A stretch of DNA of 64,000 nucleotides, taken from contig JAOADA010000003.1 of the NCBI GenBank assembly GCA_026417555.1, positions 210,814 to 274,813 of the forward strand, in the 5' to 3' direction. The translations under genes were made by a program, and so were the position numbers. Shown here one piece after another: positions 29,089-39,710 of the stretch. How positions within the stretch are numbered: position 1 is the first letter of the stretch; the number at the start of each line of letters is the position of its first letter. The notes beneath the pieces were generated by a model. It saw only the letters and a program-made list of their open reading frames with translations, searched no databases and had not been told where the DNA came from. The stretch comes from Brevinematales bacterium. Its GTDB lineage: Bacteria; Spirochaetota; Brevinematia; Brevinematales; Thermospiraceae.

Positions 29089-29481
29089 CTACTTAACCTC
29101 AACCACAGCACCGGCAGCTTCCAGAGCGGCTTTGATCTTGTCACCCTCAGCCTTCTCCACATTCTCCTTCACAGGAGTCTTGCCACCGCTCTCCACGAGA
29201 TCCTTGGCTTCCTTAAGCCCAAGACCTGTCAGTTCACGCACCACTTTAATAACCTCAATCTTCTTCGCGCCGGGATCCTTGATAAAGATAGAAACAGTCG
29301 AAGGCTCTTCAGCCGCAGCTGCCGCAGCTGCACCACCAGCCGCAGGCATAGGACCAGCAAACGCCACAGGAGCCGCAGCTTTCACATCAAATTTCTCTTC
29401 AATGGCCTTGCGAAGCTCATTGAGTTCAAGAACCGTCATATTCGAAATCAAATCAATCACCTGCGTAATCTTGTCCGACAT
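29089..29481 (-). CDS. rplL: 50S ribosomal protein L7/L12
   Basis: This is the stalk protein that recruits translation factors. The 130 residues contain an N-terminal dimerisation domain ([20 protein letters not shown]), an alanine-rich hinge, and a C-terminal domain with [20 protein letters not shown] and [15 protein letters not shown]. It lies 18 bases after rplJ, as in nearly all bacteria. Confidence 0.98.
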   Translation of the reverse strand: MSDKITQVIDLISNMTVLELNELRKAIEEKFDVKAAAPVAFAGPMPAAGGAAAAAAAEEPSTVSIFIKDPGAKKIEVIKVVRELTGLGLKEAKDLVESGGKTPVKENVEKAEGDKIKAALEAAGAVVEVK

Positions 29482-29499
29482 ATATTCTCTCCTTATAGA

Positions 29500-30027
29500 T
29501 TATTTTCCTTCTTGTTTCTTTTCGAGAGCCTCGATGGTTCCAACAAACGTCGTGAGAATAGAATTCAACGCACCAGCGAAGCTTCCAATGACACCATTGA
29601 GACCACCAGCAATCATTGCCAGTAGTTCCTTTCTCGAAGGCACCTTGGACATCTCCGTTACACCGTGAGCATCCATCACCTGCCCATCGAGATACCCTGC
29701 CTTGAGGGCAAACTTCTCATTGCCCTTCACAGCATCCACTACCACCTTCAAAACAGAAAGGATATCCTGATCTGCATACACCACAAGAGACATTCCCTTG
29801 AGATGATCCTTCATCCCTGTCACATTTCTAGCCTCAAGCACCTTCTGTAGAAGACGGTTTTTCATCACCTTTGCCCTACCACCACTCTTCTCAATCTGAC
29901 GACGAAGTTCCTCCATCTCCTGAACAGTGACACCGGAAAAGTTGAGCACCACAAGCCCATCCATCTGAGAGAGTTTGGCTACCATATCCTGAACAAGATC
30001 GACTTTCCACTGTTTTGGCATACTCAC
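29500..30027 (-). CDS. rplJ: 50S ribosomal protein L10
   Basis: L10 anchors the L7/L12 dimers to 23S rRNA. The 175-residue protein has the usual N-terminal element LVVLNFSGVTVQEMEELRRQ, AKVMKNRLLQKVLEA, and a C-terminal helix for L7/L12 binding rich in alanine (AGGLNGVIGSFAGALNSILT). It stands 12 bases after rplA. Confidence 0.97.
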   Translation of the reverse strand: MSMPKQWKVDLVQDMVAKLSQMDGLVVLNFSGVTVQEMEELRRQIEKSGGRAKVMKNRLLQKVLEARNVTGMKDHLKGMSLVVYADQDILSVLKVVVDAVKGNEKFALKAGYLDGQVMDAHGVTEMSKVPSRKELLAMIAGGLNGVIGSFAGALNSILTTFVGTIEALEKKQEGK

Positions 30028-30039
30028 CTTCCTTTCACT

Positions 30040-30750
30040 TTAGGAGATTTTCTTATAATCAACCTTGACAGCCGGTCCCATGGTTGGGGAAAGCACCATT
30101 GTCGCAATATAATCCCCCTTGAGATCGTTTGGCTTGTTCTTCATAATCACATGATGCACAGCCAACACATTTTCTACAAGTTTTTGCGTATCAAGGGATT
30201 TTCGACCTACCACAACATGGACATTTCCTGTCTTGTCAGCACGAACCTCAACCTTCCCTGCCTTGAACTCTTTGACGCCCTTTTCAATATCCATCGTGAC
30301 TGTTCCAGTCTTGGGGTTGGGCATCATTTTGGCCCGTCCAAGAATAGGCGCAATCTTTCCAAGGATTTTCATCATATCAGGGGTGGCCAAGACGGCATCA
30401 AACTCCATCCATCCACCAGCAATCTTCTCAACCAAATCCTCTGCTCCAACATAATCTGCCCCAGCCTTTTGGGCTTCTACAGCCTTCTCGCCTGTCGCAA
30501 AGACAAGGACACGAACCTGCTTCCCAATAGAATGAGGCATCACAAGAACATCACGAATAGTGTGCTTCTGTTTGATGTTGAGGTGATAACTCAAGCGAAT
30601 AGGCTCATCAAACTTGGCCGTGGCCAATTCCTTCACAAGAGAACAAGCCTCTTCCACAGTATATACCTTGGTGAGGTCATGCTTCTCAACCAAAGAAAGG
30701 TAACGTTTGAAGCCTTTATACACAATACCATTTTTCTTCAAAACCTTCAT
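30040..30750 (-). CDS. rplA: 50S ribosomal protein L1
   Basis: L1 forms the mobile stalk near the E site and can repress its own operon. The 236 residues contain [60 protein letters not shown] and a C-terminal [15 protein letters not shown]. The ATG after GGTGGAGG is chosen; it follows the rplK stop by a single base. Confidence 0.97.
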   Translation of the reverse strand: MKVLKKNGIVYKGFKRYLSLVEKHDLTKVYTVEEACSLVKELATAKFDEPIRLSYHLNIKQKHTIRDVLVMPHSIGKQVRVLVFATGEKAVEAQKAGADYVGAEDLVEKIAGGWMEFDAVLATPDMMKILGKIAPILGRAKMMPNPKTGTVTMDIEKGVKEFKAGKVEVRADKTGNVHVVVGRKSLDTQKLVENVLAVHHVIMKNKPNDLKGDYIATMVLSPTMGPAVKVDYKKIS

Positions 30751-30751
30751 A

Positions 30752-31189
30752 CTATTCCTCCACCTCAACACCCATATTGCGTGCCGTTCCAGCAATAATC
30801 CTCATTGCCGCTTCAAGGCTCTTGGCATTCAGATCAGGCATCTTGATCTCAGCAATCTTCTGAAGCTGTGCCTTGGTGAGTTTCCCCACTTTTTGCTTGT
30901 TGGGAGCACCGGAACCACTTTCAATACCAAGCTCCTTTTTGATCAGGTTAGATGCCGGAGGTGTCTTGGTCACAAATGAGAATGTGCGATCCTCATAGAC
31001 CTCCACAATCACCGGAATCACAAACCCTGCTTTATCCTTTGTGGCCTCATTAAACTGCTTACAAAAATCCATGAGAGGCACACCGTGAGGACCGAGAGCG
31101 GTACCCACCGGAGGTGCAGGATTCGCCTGACCCGCAGGAAGCTGCAACTTCACTACTGCTTTGATCTTCTTTTTCTTTGGTGCAGCCAT
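30752..31189 (-). CDS. rplK: 50S ribosomal protein L11
   Basis: L11 binds the GTPase-associated region of 23S rRNA. The 145 residues contain [39 protein letters not shown] and the C-terminal [14 protein letters not shown], all canonical. It lies 21 bases after nusG. Confidence 0.98.
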   Translation of the reverse strand: MAAPKKKKIKAVVKLQLPAGQANPAPPVGTALGPHGVPLMDFCKQFNEATKDKAGFVIPVIVEVYEDRTFSFVTKTPPASNLIKKELGIESGSGAPNKQKVGKLTKAQLQKIAEIKMPDLNAKSLEAAMRIIAGTARNMGVEVEE

Positions 31190-31210
31190 GCGATTCTCCT
31201 TCCCTTAATC

Positions 31211-31774
31211 TCAACCAATTTTTTGGACCTGGGTATACTCCAGTTCCAGGCGAACAAGTCGCCCAAATATTTCTACCGAGACAGCCAGCATATTTTTGTC
31301 TGCGATGACTTCAAGCACTTCTCCCTCAAAACCGGCAAAAGCACCCTCCATCACCTTCACCCGATCACCCACCGAGTACACACTCTCCAACTTGCCGCCA
31401 AAAGACTTGATCTCCCCCGTCTGTTCAAAAATCTGTTTCACTTCGTCATAGGAGAGGGGCTTCGGGCGCTTGTTTCCACCACCCGAGGAGAGGAACATAT
31501 TCACCCCATTGATGCTTCGAATAGCCGTATAGACCTCTTTCCATTCTACCTCATCCTCAGGAATATCCAGCTCCACCAGCACATACCCCGGATACAAGAG
31601 CCGTTTTTTTTCTATTTTCTTTCCCCTTCTTTCGACAACGTAGTCCTCCTCTGGAAGACGAACGTTGAGAAGAACATTTCGCAAAACGTCCTGGTTCTTT
31701 TTCGCTTCGAGATCTCTATAGACCTTTTTCTCGAAGCCCGTATTCACCTGAATCACATACCATCCACGTGCCAT
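31211..31774 (-). CDS. nusG: Transcription termination/antitermination factor NusG
   Basis: NusG binds RNA polymerase and links it to Rho or the ribosome. The 187-residue protein has the NGN domain (GWYVIQVNTGFEKKVYRDLE, LLYPGYVLVELDI) and a C-terminal KOW domain (VYSVGDRVKVMEGAFAGFEG). The residues between, around SSGGGNKRPKPLSYDE, form the linker and NGN end. The ATG five bases after the secE region gives the standard MARGWYVIQ start; an ATG 18 bases earlier overlaps secE and is less likely. Confidence 0.96.
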   Translation of the reverse strand: MARGWYVIQVNTGFEKKVYRDLEAKKNQDVLRNVLLNVRLPEEDYVVERRGKKIEKKRLLYPGYVLVELDIPEDEVEWKEVYTAIRSINGVNMFLSSGGGNKRPKPLSYDEVKQIFEQTGEIKSFGGKLESVYSVGDRVKVMEGAFAGFEGEVLEVIADKNMLAVSVEIFGRLVRLELEYTQVQKIG

Positions 31775-31776
31775 GG

Positions 31777-32022
31777 CTATTTCACCAACCAAATCATGAG
31801 ACTATTGACGCCCCAATCAATGAGGGCAAGAAACGTCGCCAAAACAAGAATAAACACCACCGTCACCCAGGCACCCTGAATAGCAAATTCTTTTGTCGGC
31901 CAGGTAACATTCCGAAGTTCCTTCAACGACTCAACCACAAAAACACGATTCACCACCACTACAATAGCCACCACAACTCCTGCTACAGCCAAAATAATCC
32001 AACCCATCAAAGCCGCTGTCAT
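31777..32022 (-). CDS. secE: Preprotein translocase subunit SecE (two-span form)
   Basis: SecE clamps SecY in the protein-export channel. The 81 residues show the essential C-terminal element SLKELRNVTWPTKEF followed by the conserved membrane span. In addition there is an N-terminal span (MGWIILAVAGVVVAIVVVVN), so this form has two spans instead of the minimal one and the three of E. coli. AAGGGG precedes the ATG. It lies between tRNA-Trp and nusG, the usual place. Confidence 0.93.
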   Translation of the reverse strand: MTAALMGWIILAVAGVVVAIVVVVNRVFVVESLKELRNVTWPTKEFAIQGAWVTVVFILVLATFLALIDWGVNSLMIWLVK

Positions 32023-32043
32023 GACAACCCCTTTTTATACATT

Positions 32044-32116
32044 CAGGCCAGGAGGGACTCGAACCCCCAACCAACGGTTTTGGAGACCGCTACTCTACCA
32101 CTTGAGCTACTGACCT
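32044..32116 (-). tRNA. tRNA-Trp (CCA)
   Basis: The minus strand folds as a cloverleaf with acceptor AGGTCAG/CTGGCCT, anticodon loop CTCCAAA with CCA at the centre, and T-loop TTCGAGT. It lies between rpmG and secE, the usual place for tRNA-Trp. The CCA end is not encoded. Confidence 0.95.
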
Positions 32117-32123
32117 GTAAAAC

Positions 32124-32279
32124 CTACTTCACCTCTTTGTGCGCCACATGCTTCCGGCAGCGAGGGCAATACTTCTTGAGATGCAACTTCACCCGCTGCT
32201 GCACCATGGTCTTGGTTTTGGTTGTGGAATAATTTCTCTCTCCACACCCCTCACATTCAAGGGTAACAATCTCAGCCAT
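32124..32279 (-). CDS. rpmG: 50S ribosomal protein L33
   Basis: The 51-residue product reads [20 protein letters not shown], then [20 protein letters not shown] and [12 protein letters not shown]. This is the zinc-containing form of L33, with CxxC pairs at both ends (CEGC and CPRC). It sits between tRNA-Thr and tRNA-Trp on the same transcript, seven bases from the latter. Confidence 0.95.
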   Translation of the reverse strand: MAEIVTLECEGCGERNYSTTKTKTMVQQRVKLHLKKYCPRCRKHVAHKEVK

Positions 32280-32301
32280 ATACTTTGCTCCTTTTTGTAT
32301 A

Positions 32302-32374
<73 letters not shown>

Positions 32375-32394
32375 AAAAAAATTTCAGGAACAAT

Positions 32395-32424
32395 ATTATA
32401 TATCAAAACTCTCCTTTCTGTCAA
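32395..32424 (-). promoter_or_regulatory. Promoter of the tRNA/ribosomal protein/rpoBC operon
   Basis: Perfect TTGACA and TATAAT hexamers are 18 bp apart, about 20 bases before tRNA-Thr. The region 32425-32611 up to the diguanylate cyclase gene shows nothing else I recognise. Confidence 0.8.
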
Positions 32425-32611
32425 GTAAAATAGAATAAAGAAAAGAAAAAATATTGTATCTTCTTCGCTTCCTCTTCTTTCTCTGTGGGAAAAGCCACCA
32501 CATCACCACACACTCAGCAAGAGAAAAAGACCCCCTCCAGGTGTTGCTTTTCTGGGACGCCTCTTTCCCCCTTCATCCATGATGCCATGTTTCAAGAAAT
32601 ATCTCTCTTTT

Positions 32612-33613
32612 TTATTCCGCAGATTGCACCATATTTCTTCCGTTGTGTTTTGCCTTATAGAGAGCCCTATCTACCCGATCCAAAAGAGCCTCAAGCGTAT
32701 CTCCTTCCCGAAATACTGTCACCCCAATACTCACTGTTTTTGAACCTACCATATCAAAACGAAAATCCTCCACCTCCTGACGAATCCTTTCAGCCAATCT
32801 CATTCCTGTCTTGAGGGATGTTTCCGGGCAAATGAGAAGAAACTCCTCTCCTCCCCATCGACCACACACATCAGGTTTGCGAACAAGAGAAGTCAAAATA
32901 CCCCCCAATTGCTGAAGCACCCTATCCCCCACTGAATGTCCAAAGACATCATTCACCTCCTTGAAATGATCCACATCAATGAGAAGAAGACAAAAAGAAT
33001 GCCCATACCTCTCTGAGCGATCCCTCTCAGACTCAAGAACCTTTTCAAGGTATCTACGATTGTAGAGCTGGGTAAGCTTGTCCGTCACGGCAAGCTGAGT
33101 CAATTCCTTGTTGGCCTCCACAAGCTCTGCGGTCCTCTCCTTGAGGAGACGTTCCAATACCACATTCCGTTCCTCTATCTCCTTGACAGGATAGGCTTCG
33201 GACTCCCCGTGGGCTGTGGTAGGAAGAGAGATATGCATATGCACTACATACCACTTCCCCTCCCTTTTTTGCCATACCATAGTGAGACGAAACCCTCGTA
33301 AATGAACCTCTTCTCGCAAAATAAAAAAGGAAAAATTCAAAAGGCACCCAATAATCCCTACTGTCTCAGAAATCATCTGAACATGAAGATCATGAATCTC
33401 ATAGGCAATAGGAGTAGGGACATTCTCAATATCTCTTTGGTACAATTCCATCGCCTTGGAAAAATCAAAACTCACTTCATCAACCCCTGTCCCAAAACCA
33501 AAAAAAGAAGGGGAACACATGCTTTTCACCCCTTCAAGATTTCGTTTTTGCAAATACTCTTCCAAATAGTTCAAAAAAGCCTTGCGCAACTCTTGTTCAC
33601 CACTGTATTCCAT
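32612..33613 (-). CDS. Diguanylate cyclase with SnoaL-like sensor domain
   Basis: This 333-residue soluble protein probably makes c-di-GMP. The N-terminal half (about 5-150) resembles a SnoaL/NTF2-like ligand-binding fold (LEEYLQKRNLEGVKSMCSPS, VHMHISLPT at its end). A coiled linker (ERLLKERTAELVEANKELTQ) precedes a GGDEF domain with DKLTQLYNRRYLE, the active-site motif GGEEF, and the inhibitory-site motif RKPD five residues before it. So the cyclase appears active and product-inhibited. The start follows AAGGGGAAG; a longer reading from 33730 lacks a ribosome site. Confidence 0.87.
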   Translation of the reverse strand: MEYSGEQELRKAFLNYLEEYLQKRNLEGVKSMCSPSFFGFGTGVDEVSFDFSKAMELYQRDIENVPTPIAYEIHDLHVQMISETVGIIGCLLNFSFFILREEVHLRGFRLTMVWQKREGKWYVVHMHISLPTTAHGESEAYPVKEIEERNVVLERLLKERTAELVEANKELTQLAVTDKLTQLYNRRYLEKVLESERDRSERYGHSFCLLLIDVDHFKEVNDVFGHSVGDRVLQQLGGILTSLVRKPDVCGRWGGEEFLLICPETSLKTGMRLAERIRQEVEDFRFDMVGSKTVSIGVTVFREGDTLEALLDRVDRALYKAKHNGRNMVQSAE

Positions 33614-33649
33614 ACGCTTCCCCTTGACATGGGATACTCTGGGTGCTTT

Positions 33650-33678
33650 AGTATAGGCAGTCCTTGTATAGAAAGCAA
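33650..33678 (-). promoter_or_regulatory. Promoter of the diguanylate cyclase gene
   Basis: TTGCTT and TATACT are 17 bp apart on the minus strand, 36 bases before the start codon. Confidence 0.5.
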
Positions 33679-33797
33679 GAAAAACAGAGAAGCATTTTCT
33701 TCCCTTCTTGTGTAGAGGACCCCAAAACATACCCTCATGCTCTTTCTTGCATCCTGAAGTTGTACCTCTTTTTCACAACATTTTCATGCCACGTTAG

Positions 33798-33826
33798 TTG
33801 CATTTTTCCAAGAAAAAACGTATAAT
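33798..33826 (+). promoter_or_regulatory. Promoter of the TM1266-like/sigma-like/anti-sigma-like operon
   Basis: TTGCAT and a perfect TATAAT are 17 bp apart, 46 bases before the first ATG. It is divergent from the diguanylate cyclase promoter. Confidence 0.65.
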
Positions 33827-33872
33827 ACTTTTATCACTCCTCTATCCTATGATAAATAAATAAGGAGGCCCT

Positions 33873-34106
33873 ATGCGCCAGTTTCTTCTCATCAAGATCG
33901 AAAGACGAGAAAACACCGCTTTTGAGGTCCAACGCATTCTCACCACCTATGGAGAAAGCATCCGCGTTCGGCTTGGACTTCATGAACAAGAAACCTCCTC
34001 AGAGGGCATCATCTTTCTTGAGGTAGATCCGAAAGGTGCCATCATCGAAATGCTCCAAAAACTTGAAAACCTCTCCGGTGTCACCGTCAAACTCATTGAA
34101 ATATAA
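33873..34106 (+). CDS. Small ACT-like protein, TM1266 family
   Basis: The 77-residue protein resembles the TM1266 family, small ferredoxin-like (ACT-type) proteins often annotated as iron-only hydrogenase system regulators. Shared features are an initial beta strand (FLLIKIERRE), a helix, the segment YGESIRVRLGLHEQE, IIFLEVD and a final LENLSGVTVKLIEI. A ribosome site (AAGGAGG) precedes the ATG. Instead of hydrogenase maturation genes, the neighbours are a sigma-like gene three bases downstream and an anti-sigma-like gene. The family match is by eye; function is unknown. Confidence 0.65.
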   Translation: MRQFLLIKIERRENTAFEVQRILTTYGESIRVRLGLHEQETSSEGIIFLEVDPKGAIIEMLQKLENLSGVTVKLIEI

Positions 34107-34109
34107 CCC

Positions 34110-34949
34110 ATGCACCTCAATGAAAAAAACATTCTCCCCCTCATAAAAAAATATCATGATGGAGACAACGCTGCTCTTGAGGCACTCTGGAAGGAGGTCG
34201 AACTCTTCATCTATCATTTCCCCCGCTTTGCCTACCGTGCCCCTGAAGATATGTGTGGGGATTTCTATCTTTTCATGAGAGAAAAACTTCCAGCCCTCTG
34301 GAAACACTGGAATCCCAATCTCTCCTCTTCTTTCACCTTGTGGTTTCTCACTCTTCTTCGGTATCGCTATCTGGACTTTTGCCGGGAGAGGAAATCCTCT
34401 GTATCTTATCTTCCTCTCGAAGAGGACATCCCTCAACCCCTATTTGATGACGAACATGCCCAATGGGAAACCTTAAGAAAAGCCCTCGCCTCTCTCAAAC
34501 CCCATGATAAGCTCTGGATCACATGGTTTTATTTGCCAGAAGAGCTTTCAGTGGAAGATATTGCTCTCACTCGAACCCTCACAGGCAAATCCTATCTTGA
34601 ACTTCTTGACATCCAGAGAGAGCTGATAGCTGCCAAACTCCACGATATCGAAAACCTCCGAAAGACCACAGAGCATCTCTCTCGCCTCTTTGAAAAAATA
34701 TCTCATCTCAAATTCCTTCTCCGCCAACCAGAGCACCAAACTCCCGACAACCTCCAGCGACTTCTCAAGCTGGAAACCACACGAGATCGCCTTCGCGCCC
34801 AACTCACCTCTACCAATCGAACTCTCATACGAACCTTTGGAAAACTCTTTTCCTCCCCTCGGGAAGGGAAATATCGCCTTCTTCTGGCGGAAACAAGGCT
34901 CAAACATGCCCTCCATCACTCACAAGGAGAATCCTATGTTTTGTCATGA
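34110..34949 (+). CDS. Divergent sigma-70-family-like protein with C-terminal extension
   Basis: The 279-residue protein starts like an ECF sigma factor: LIKKYHDGDNAALEALWKEV, then DMCGDFYLFMREKLPALWKH and FTLWFLTLLRYRYLDFCRER, which fits region 2. Residues about 125-180 (LRKALASLKPHDKLWITWFY, LPEELSVEDIALTRTLTGKS) look like a degenerate region 4. About 100 further residues, rich in Leu, Glu, Arg and Thr, are probably helical and have no counterpart in ordinary ECF factors. The next gene encodes a zinc-finger anti-sigma-like protein overlapping by 14 bases, which supports the reading. No ribosome site is obvious, so coupling to the small upstream gene is likely. Assignment is moderate because core residues diverge. 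Confidence 0.55.
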   Translation: MHLNEKNILPLIKKYHDGDNAALEALWKEVELFIYHFPRFAYRAPEDMCGDFYLFMREKLPALWKHWNPNLSSSFTLWFLTLLRYRYLDFCRERKSSVSYLPLEEDIPQPLFDDEHAQWETLRKALASLKPHDKLWITWFYLPEELSVEDIALTRTLTGKSYLELLDIQRELIAAKLHDIENLRKTTEHLSRLFEKISHLKFLLRQPEHQTPDNLQRLLKLETTRDRLRAQLTSTNRTLIRTFGKLFSSPREGKYRLLLAETRLKHALHHSQGESYVLS

Positions 34950-35463
34950 ATATGACCTCTCTCTCTGGCTTGCCTACCTTGAAAAAAGGCTCGATACCAC
35001 GACCATACATACTCTCGAAAATCACCTCCAAAATTGCCCCCTCTGTCTCTCTGAACTCCTTGAGCTCAACCGTATCTCCACTCGGATGAGTGTCTTATCC
35101 CCAACACACAACCCTTCTCCCCCTCTTGTTGACCACTTTAGCCTCGTACTGCAAAAGGCACAAGAAGCCATAGATACCCTTTTTGGCCATCTCACTCCCC
35201 TCCCCCTTCCGGCTACACGAAGCACCCCATCCACACCCTGGCAATATACCTCCCAGAGCCTTCAGTTGACCCTTCTCATTACCCCACAGGAGACCTCGTT
35301 TTCTCTGACTCTCTCTGGACCACACGCCAACTTTTCTCTCTGGGGAGAAAAACCTATTTTCCATGGATCCATCCAAGACTCCCTCACCCTCACCAATCTT
35401 CCGCCGGGAACCTACACCCTCATAACCGACAAAGGCAAACTCTCCTTTTCTATTGTATTATAA
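34936..35463 (+). CDS. Putative zinc-finger anti-sigma factor, soluble
   Basis: The 175-residue protein has an N-terminal zf-HC2-type motif, HTLENHLQNCPLCLSELLEL, with the His-x3-Cys-x2-Cys pattern of zinc-associated anti-sigma domains. No membrane span follows. Instead there is a proline-rich linker (about 55-95) and a C-terminal beta-rich domain (LQLTLLITPQETSFSLTLSG, then LPPGTYTLITDKGKLSFSIV). A strong AAGGAGA precedes the ATG, which lies inside the end of the sigma-like gene. I infer a cytoplasmic anti-sigma partner. The beta domain could bind a ligand; nothing identifies it. Confidence 0.6.
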   Translation: MFCHEYDLSLWLAYLEKRLDTTTIHTLENHLQNCPLCLSELLELNRISTRMSVLSPTHNPSPPLVDHFSLVLQKAQEAIDTLFGHLTPLPLPATRSTPSTPWQYTSQSLQLTLLITPQETSFSLTLSGPHANFSLWGEKPIFHGSIQDSLTLTNLPPGTYTLITDKGKLSFSIVL

Positions 35464-35636
35464 AACTCTGTTCTCCAAACCCCTTGGCATTTTCTTCATA
35501 CCCTCTTTTCTCTCTATCTCATACCTTTCTTTTAACAAGATAGAGGCAACTCCTGAGACCCCCACAGGCACGATACGATTTTTCACCAAAAATTCACCAT
35601 CTCTTCATTTTCTTTTCACAAAGATAGGATATATTG

Positions 35637-35666
35637 ATAGTAAACTTTTCCAAGGAGGTTTACTAT
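35637..35666 (+). promoter_or_regulatory. Inverted repeat enclosing the ribosome site of the CBS-SpoIIE gene
   Basis: ATAGTAAAC and GTTTACTAT form a 9-bp inverted repeat. The Shine-Dalgarno AAGGAGG lies mostly in the 12-base loop and the start codon A is in the stem. It could fold in mRNA and limit translation, or be a DNA operator; a TATATT at 35630-35635, if it is the -10 box, would place the transcript start inside the left arm and favour the operator view. Confidence 0.4.
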
Positions 35667-36945
35667 GAAGGAGCAGAAGACAATCCTCGTCCGATCAAGT
35701 GCAGAACTTCCCAAACAATCAGAAACGGAAGAAAACATACATGAAGAAAGCCGACCTCTTATCCTGAAAGAATATTCCTCTCCCAAGGTATCGGGGGAGA
35801 TAGCCCTACGACTTATCTCCTCTCGTTTCTACGTCCATGAAAAAACCAAAGTCACCGATCTTCTTCAAGATCTCCAACACCATCCCTACATCCCGGCGTG
35901 TGGAGTCGTCGATGATGAAAGAACTGTCAAGGGAATCATTATCCGTGAGCGATTCCTCTCGGCTATGACCCAACCTTATATGCTTGACGTGTATCGCCAT
36001 CGACAGGTAGAAAGCCTTGTCCAATCAGCGAAAACCTACTTTTATCAAAGTCATATCTACTCCCTCGCTGAAGAATTGGCAGATCATATTGAAAGCCGTG
36101 AGGAGGAGTTTTTTATCCTCAAGGATGAGAAAGAAAAATTCATCGGTATCTTCTCCACACGAGATCTTCTTATTTATCTTTCACGCATCATGCAAAAGGA
36201 TATACGAGCAGCCAGAGATGTTCAGAAAAACCTCGTGCCCGAAGAACTCGTCTATAACCGTCCCCTCTTCAGTCTCTTTGGGGCAAGCCATGCCGCCAAA
36301 GAGGTAGGAGGAGACTTCTATGCCTGGAAGACACTTCCCGATGGCATTGTTTTCCTCCTTTGCGACGTCGCAGGCAAGGGCCCAAGTGCCTCTCTCATTA
36401 CCACAAGCCTCAGCGGGATGTTTCAGGCCTTTGACTTTGACAACAAGAAGATGGGAGAATTTCTCCATCTCTTGAATAACTACCTCTTTGCTGCCTTCCA
36501 CGGTGAAAAGTACCTCACTGGTGTGTTTGGGGTGCTCCATGAAAAAAGTGGCGTTTGCCATGTCTGGGATATGGGACACGGACACATAGCCATACGCCGA
36601 AAACATAGCATCTACAAGCTGGAAATGGAAGAAAACAACGTCCCCCTCGGTCTCTTTGACTATATTCACCCCAAACCCTCCCGAATCCAACTCCACAGAG
36701 ATGATATGCTTCTTTTCTTCTCCGATGGTGTGGTAGAACAAAAAAATGCCTCTGGTGAGTTTTACGGGGAGAAAAGGCTCTATCGTATCCTCAAGGGGAG
36801 CTCCAATCCTCAACTCATTCGTGAAGCTATTTGGAAAGATCTCAAAAACTTCCGGGGACGCTACCCACAAGGAGACGATGTCTCCTTCTTGCTTGTCCAT
36901 TATCATCCAGGCGAAGGAGAATATGTGTATCAAAATGATGCATAG
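35665..36945 (+). CDS. CBS-pair SpoIIE-type (PPM) phosphatase
   Basis: This 426-residue soluble phosphatase likely acts on a phosphorylated STAS-type protein. Residues about 50-185 form a CBS-domain pair (KTKVTDLLQDLQHHPYIPAC, GVVDDERTVKGIIIRERF, and FIGIFSTRDLLIYLS), which usually binds adenine nucleotides. The phosphatase domain has the metal-site motifs EVGGDFYAW, CDVAGKGPSASL, FFSDGVVEQKN and QGDDVSFLLV. The STAS partner could be the one encoded at 1821-2327 or elsewhere. The ribosome site sits in an inverted repeat described separately. It stands between the anti-sigma-like gene and clpB. Confidence 0.87.
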   Translation: MKEQKTILVRSSAELPKQSETEENIHEESRPLILKEYSSPKVSGEIALRLISSRFYVHEKTKVTDLLQDLQHHPYIPACGVVDDERTVKGIIIRERFLSAMTQPYMLDVYRHRQVESLVQSAKTYFYQSHIYSLAEELADHIESREEEFFILKDEKEKFIGIFSTRDLLIYLSRIMQKDIRAARDVQKNLVPEELVYNRPLFSLFGASHAAKEVGGDFYAWKTLPDGIVFLLCDVAGKGPSASLITTSLSGMFQAFDFDNKKMGEFLHLLNNYLFAAFHGEKYLTGVFGVLHEKSGVCHVWDMGHGHIAIRRKHSIYKLEMEENNVPLGLFDYIHPKPSRIQLHRDDMLLFFSDGVVEQKNASGEFYGEKRLYRILKGSSNPQLIREAIWKDLKNFRGRYPQGDDVSFLLVHYHPGEGEYVYQNDA

Positions 36946-36968
36946 AGAATCATAATGATACAAAAATC

Positions 36969-36997
36969 TTGACGGCATCATCTTTTCTCAGTATATT
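36969..36997 (+). promoter_or_regulatory. clpB promoter
   Basis: TTGACG and TATATT are 17 bp apart, 26 bases before the chosen clpB start. No CIRCE-type inverted repeat is visible, so HrcA control is not apparent here. Confidence 0.6.
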
Positions 36998-37023
36998 ATA
37001 CACAAAAGAGAAAGGAGATGCCT

Positions 37024-39621
<2,598 letters not shown>

Positions 39622-39630
39622 GTCCCTCAT

Positions 39631-39668
39631 GCCGTCTCCCAGCGAAGGGAGACGGCGCTTCTTTTTTC
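39631..39668 (+). terminator. Terminator after clpB
   Basis: GCCGTCTCCC pairs with GGGAGACGGC around six bases and is followed by CTTCTTTTTTC. On the minus strand no T-run follows, so it does not obviously serve mutS. Confidence 0.9.
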
Positions 39669-39710
39669 ATGGAAACATCCCCGAAAAACATTCCTTGGTG
39701 ACACACCTTC

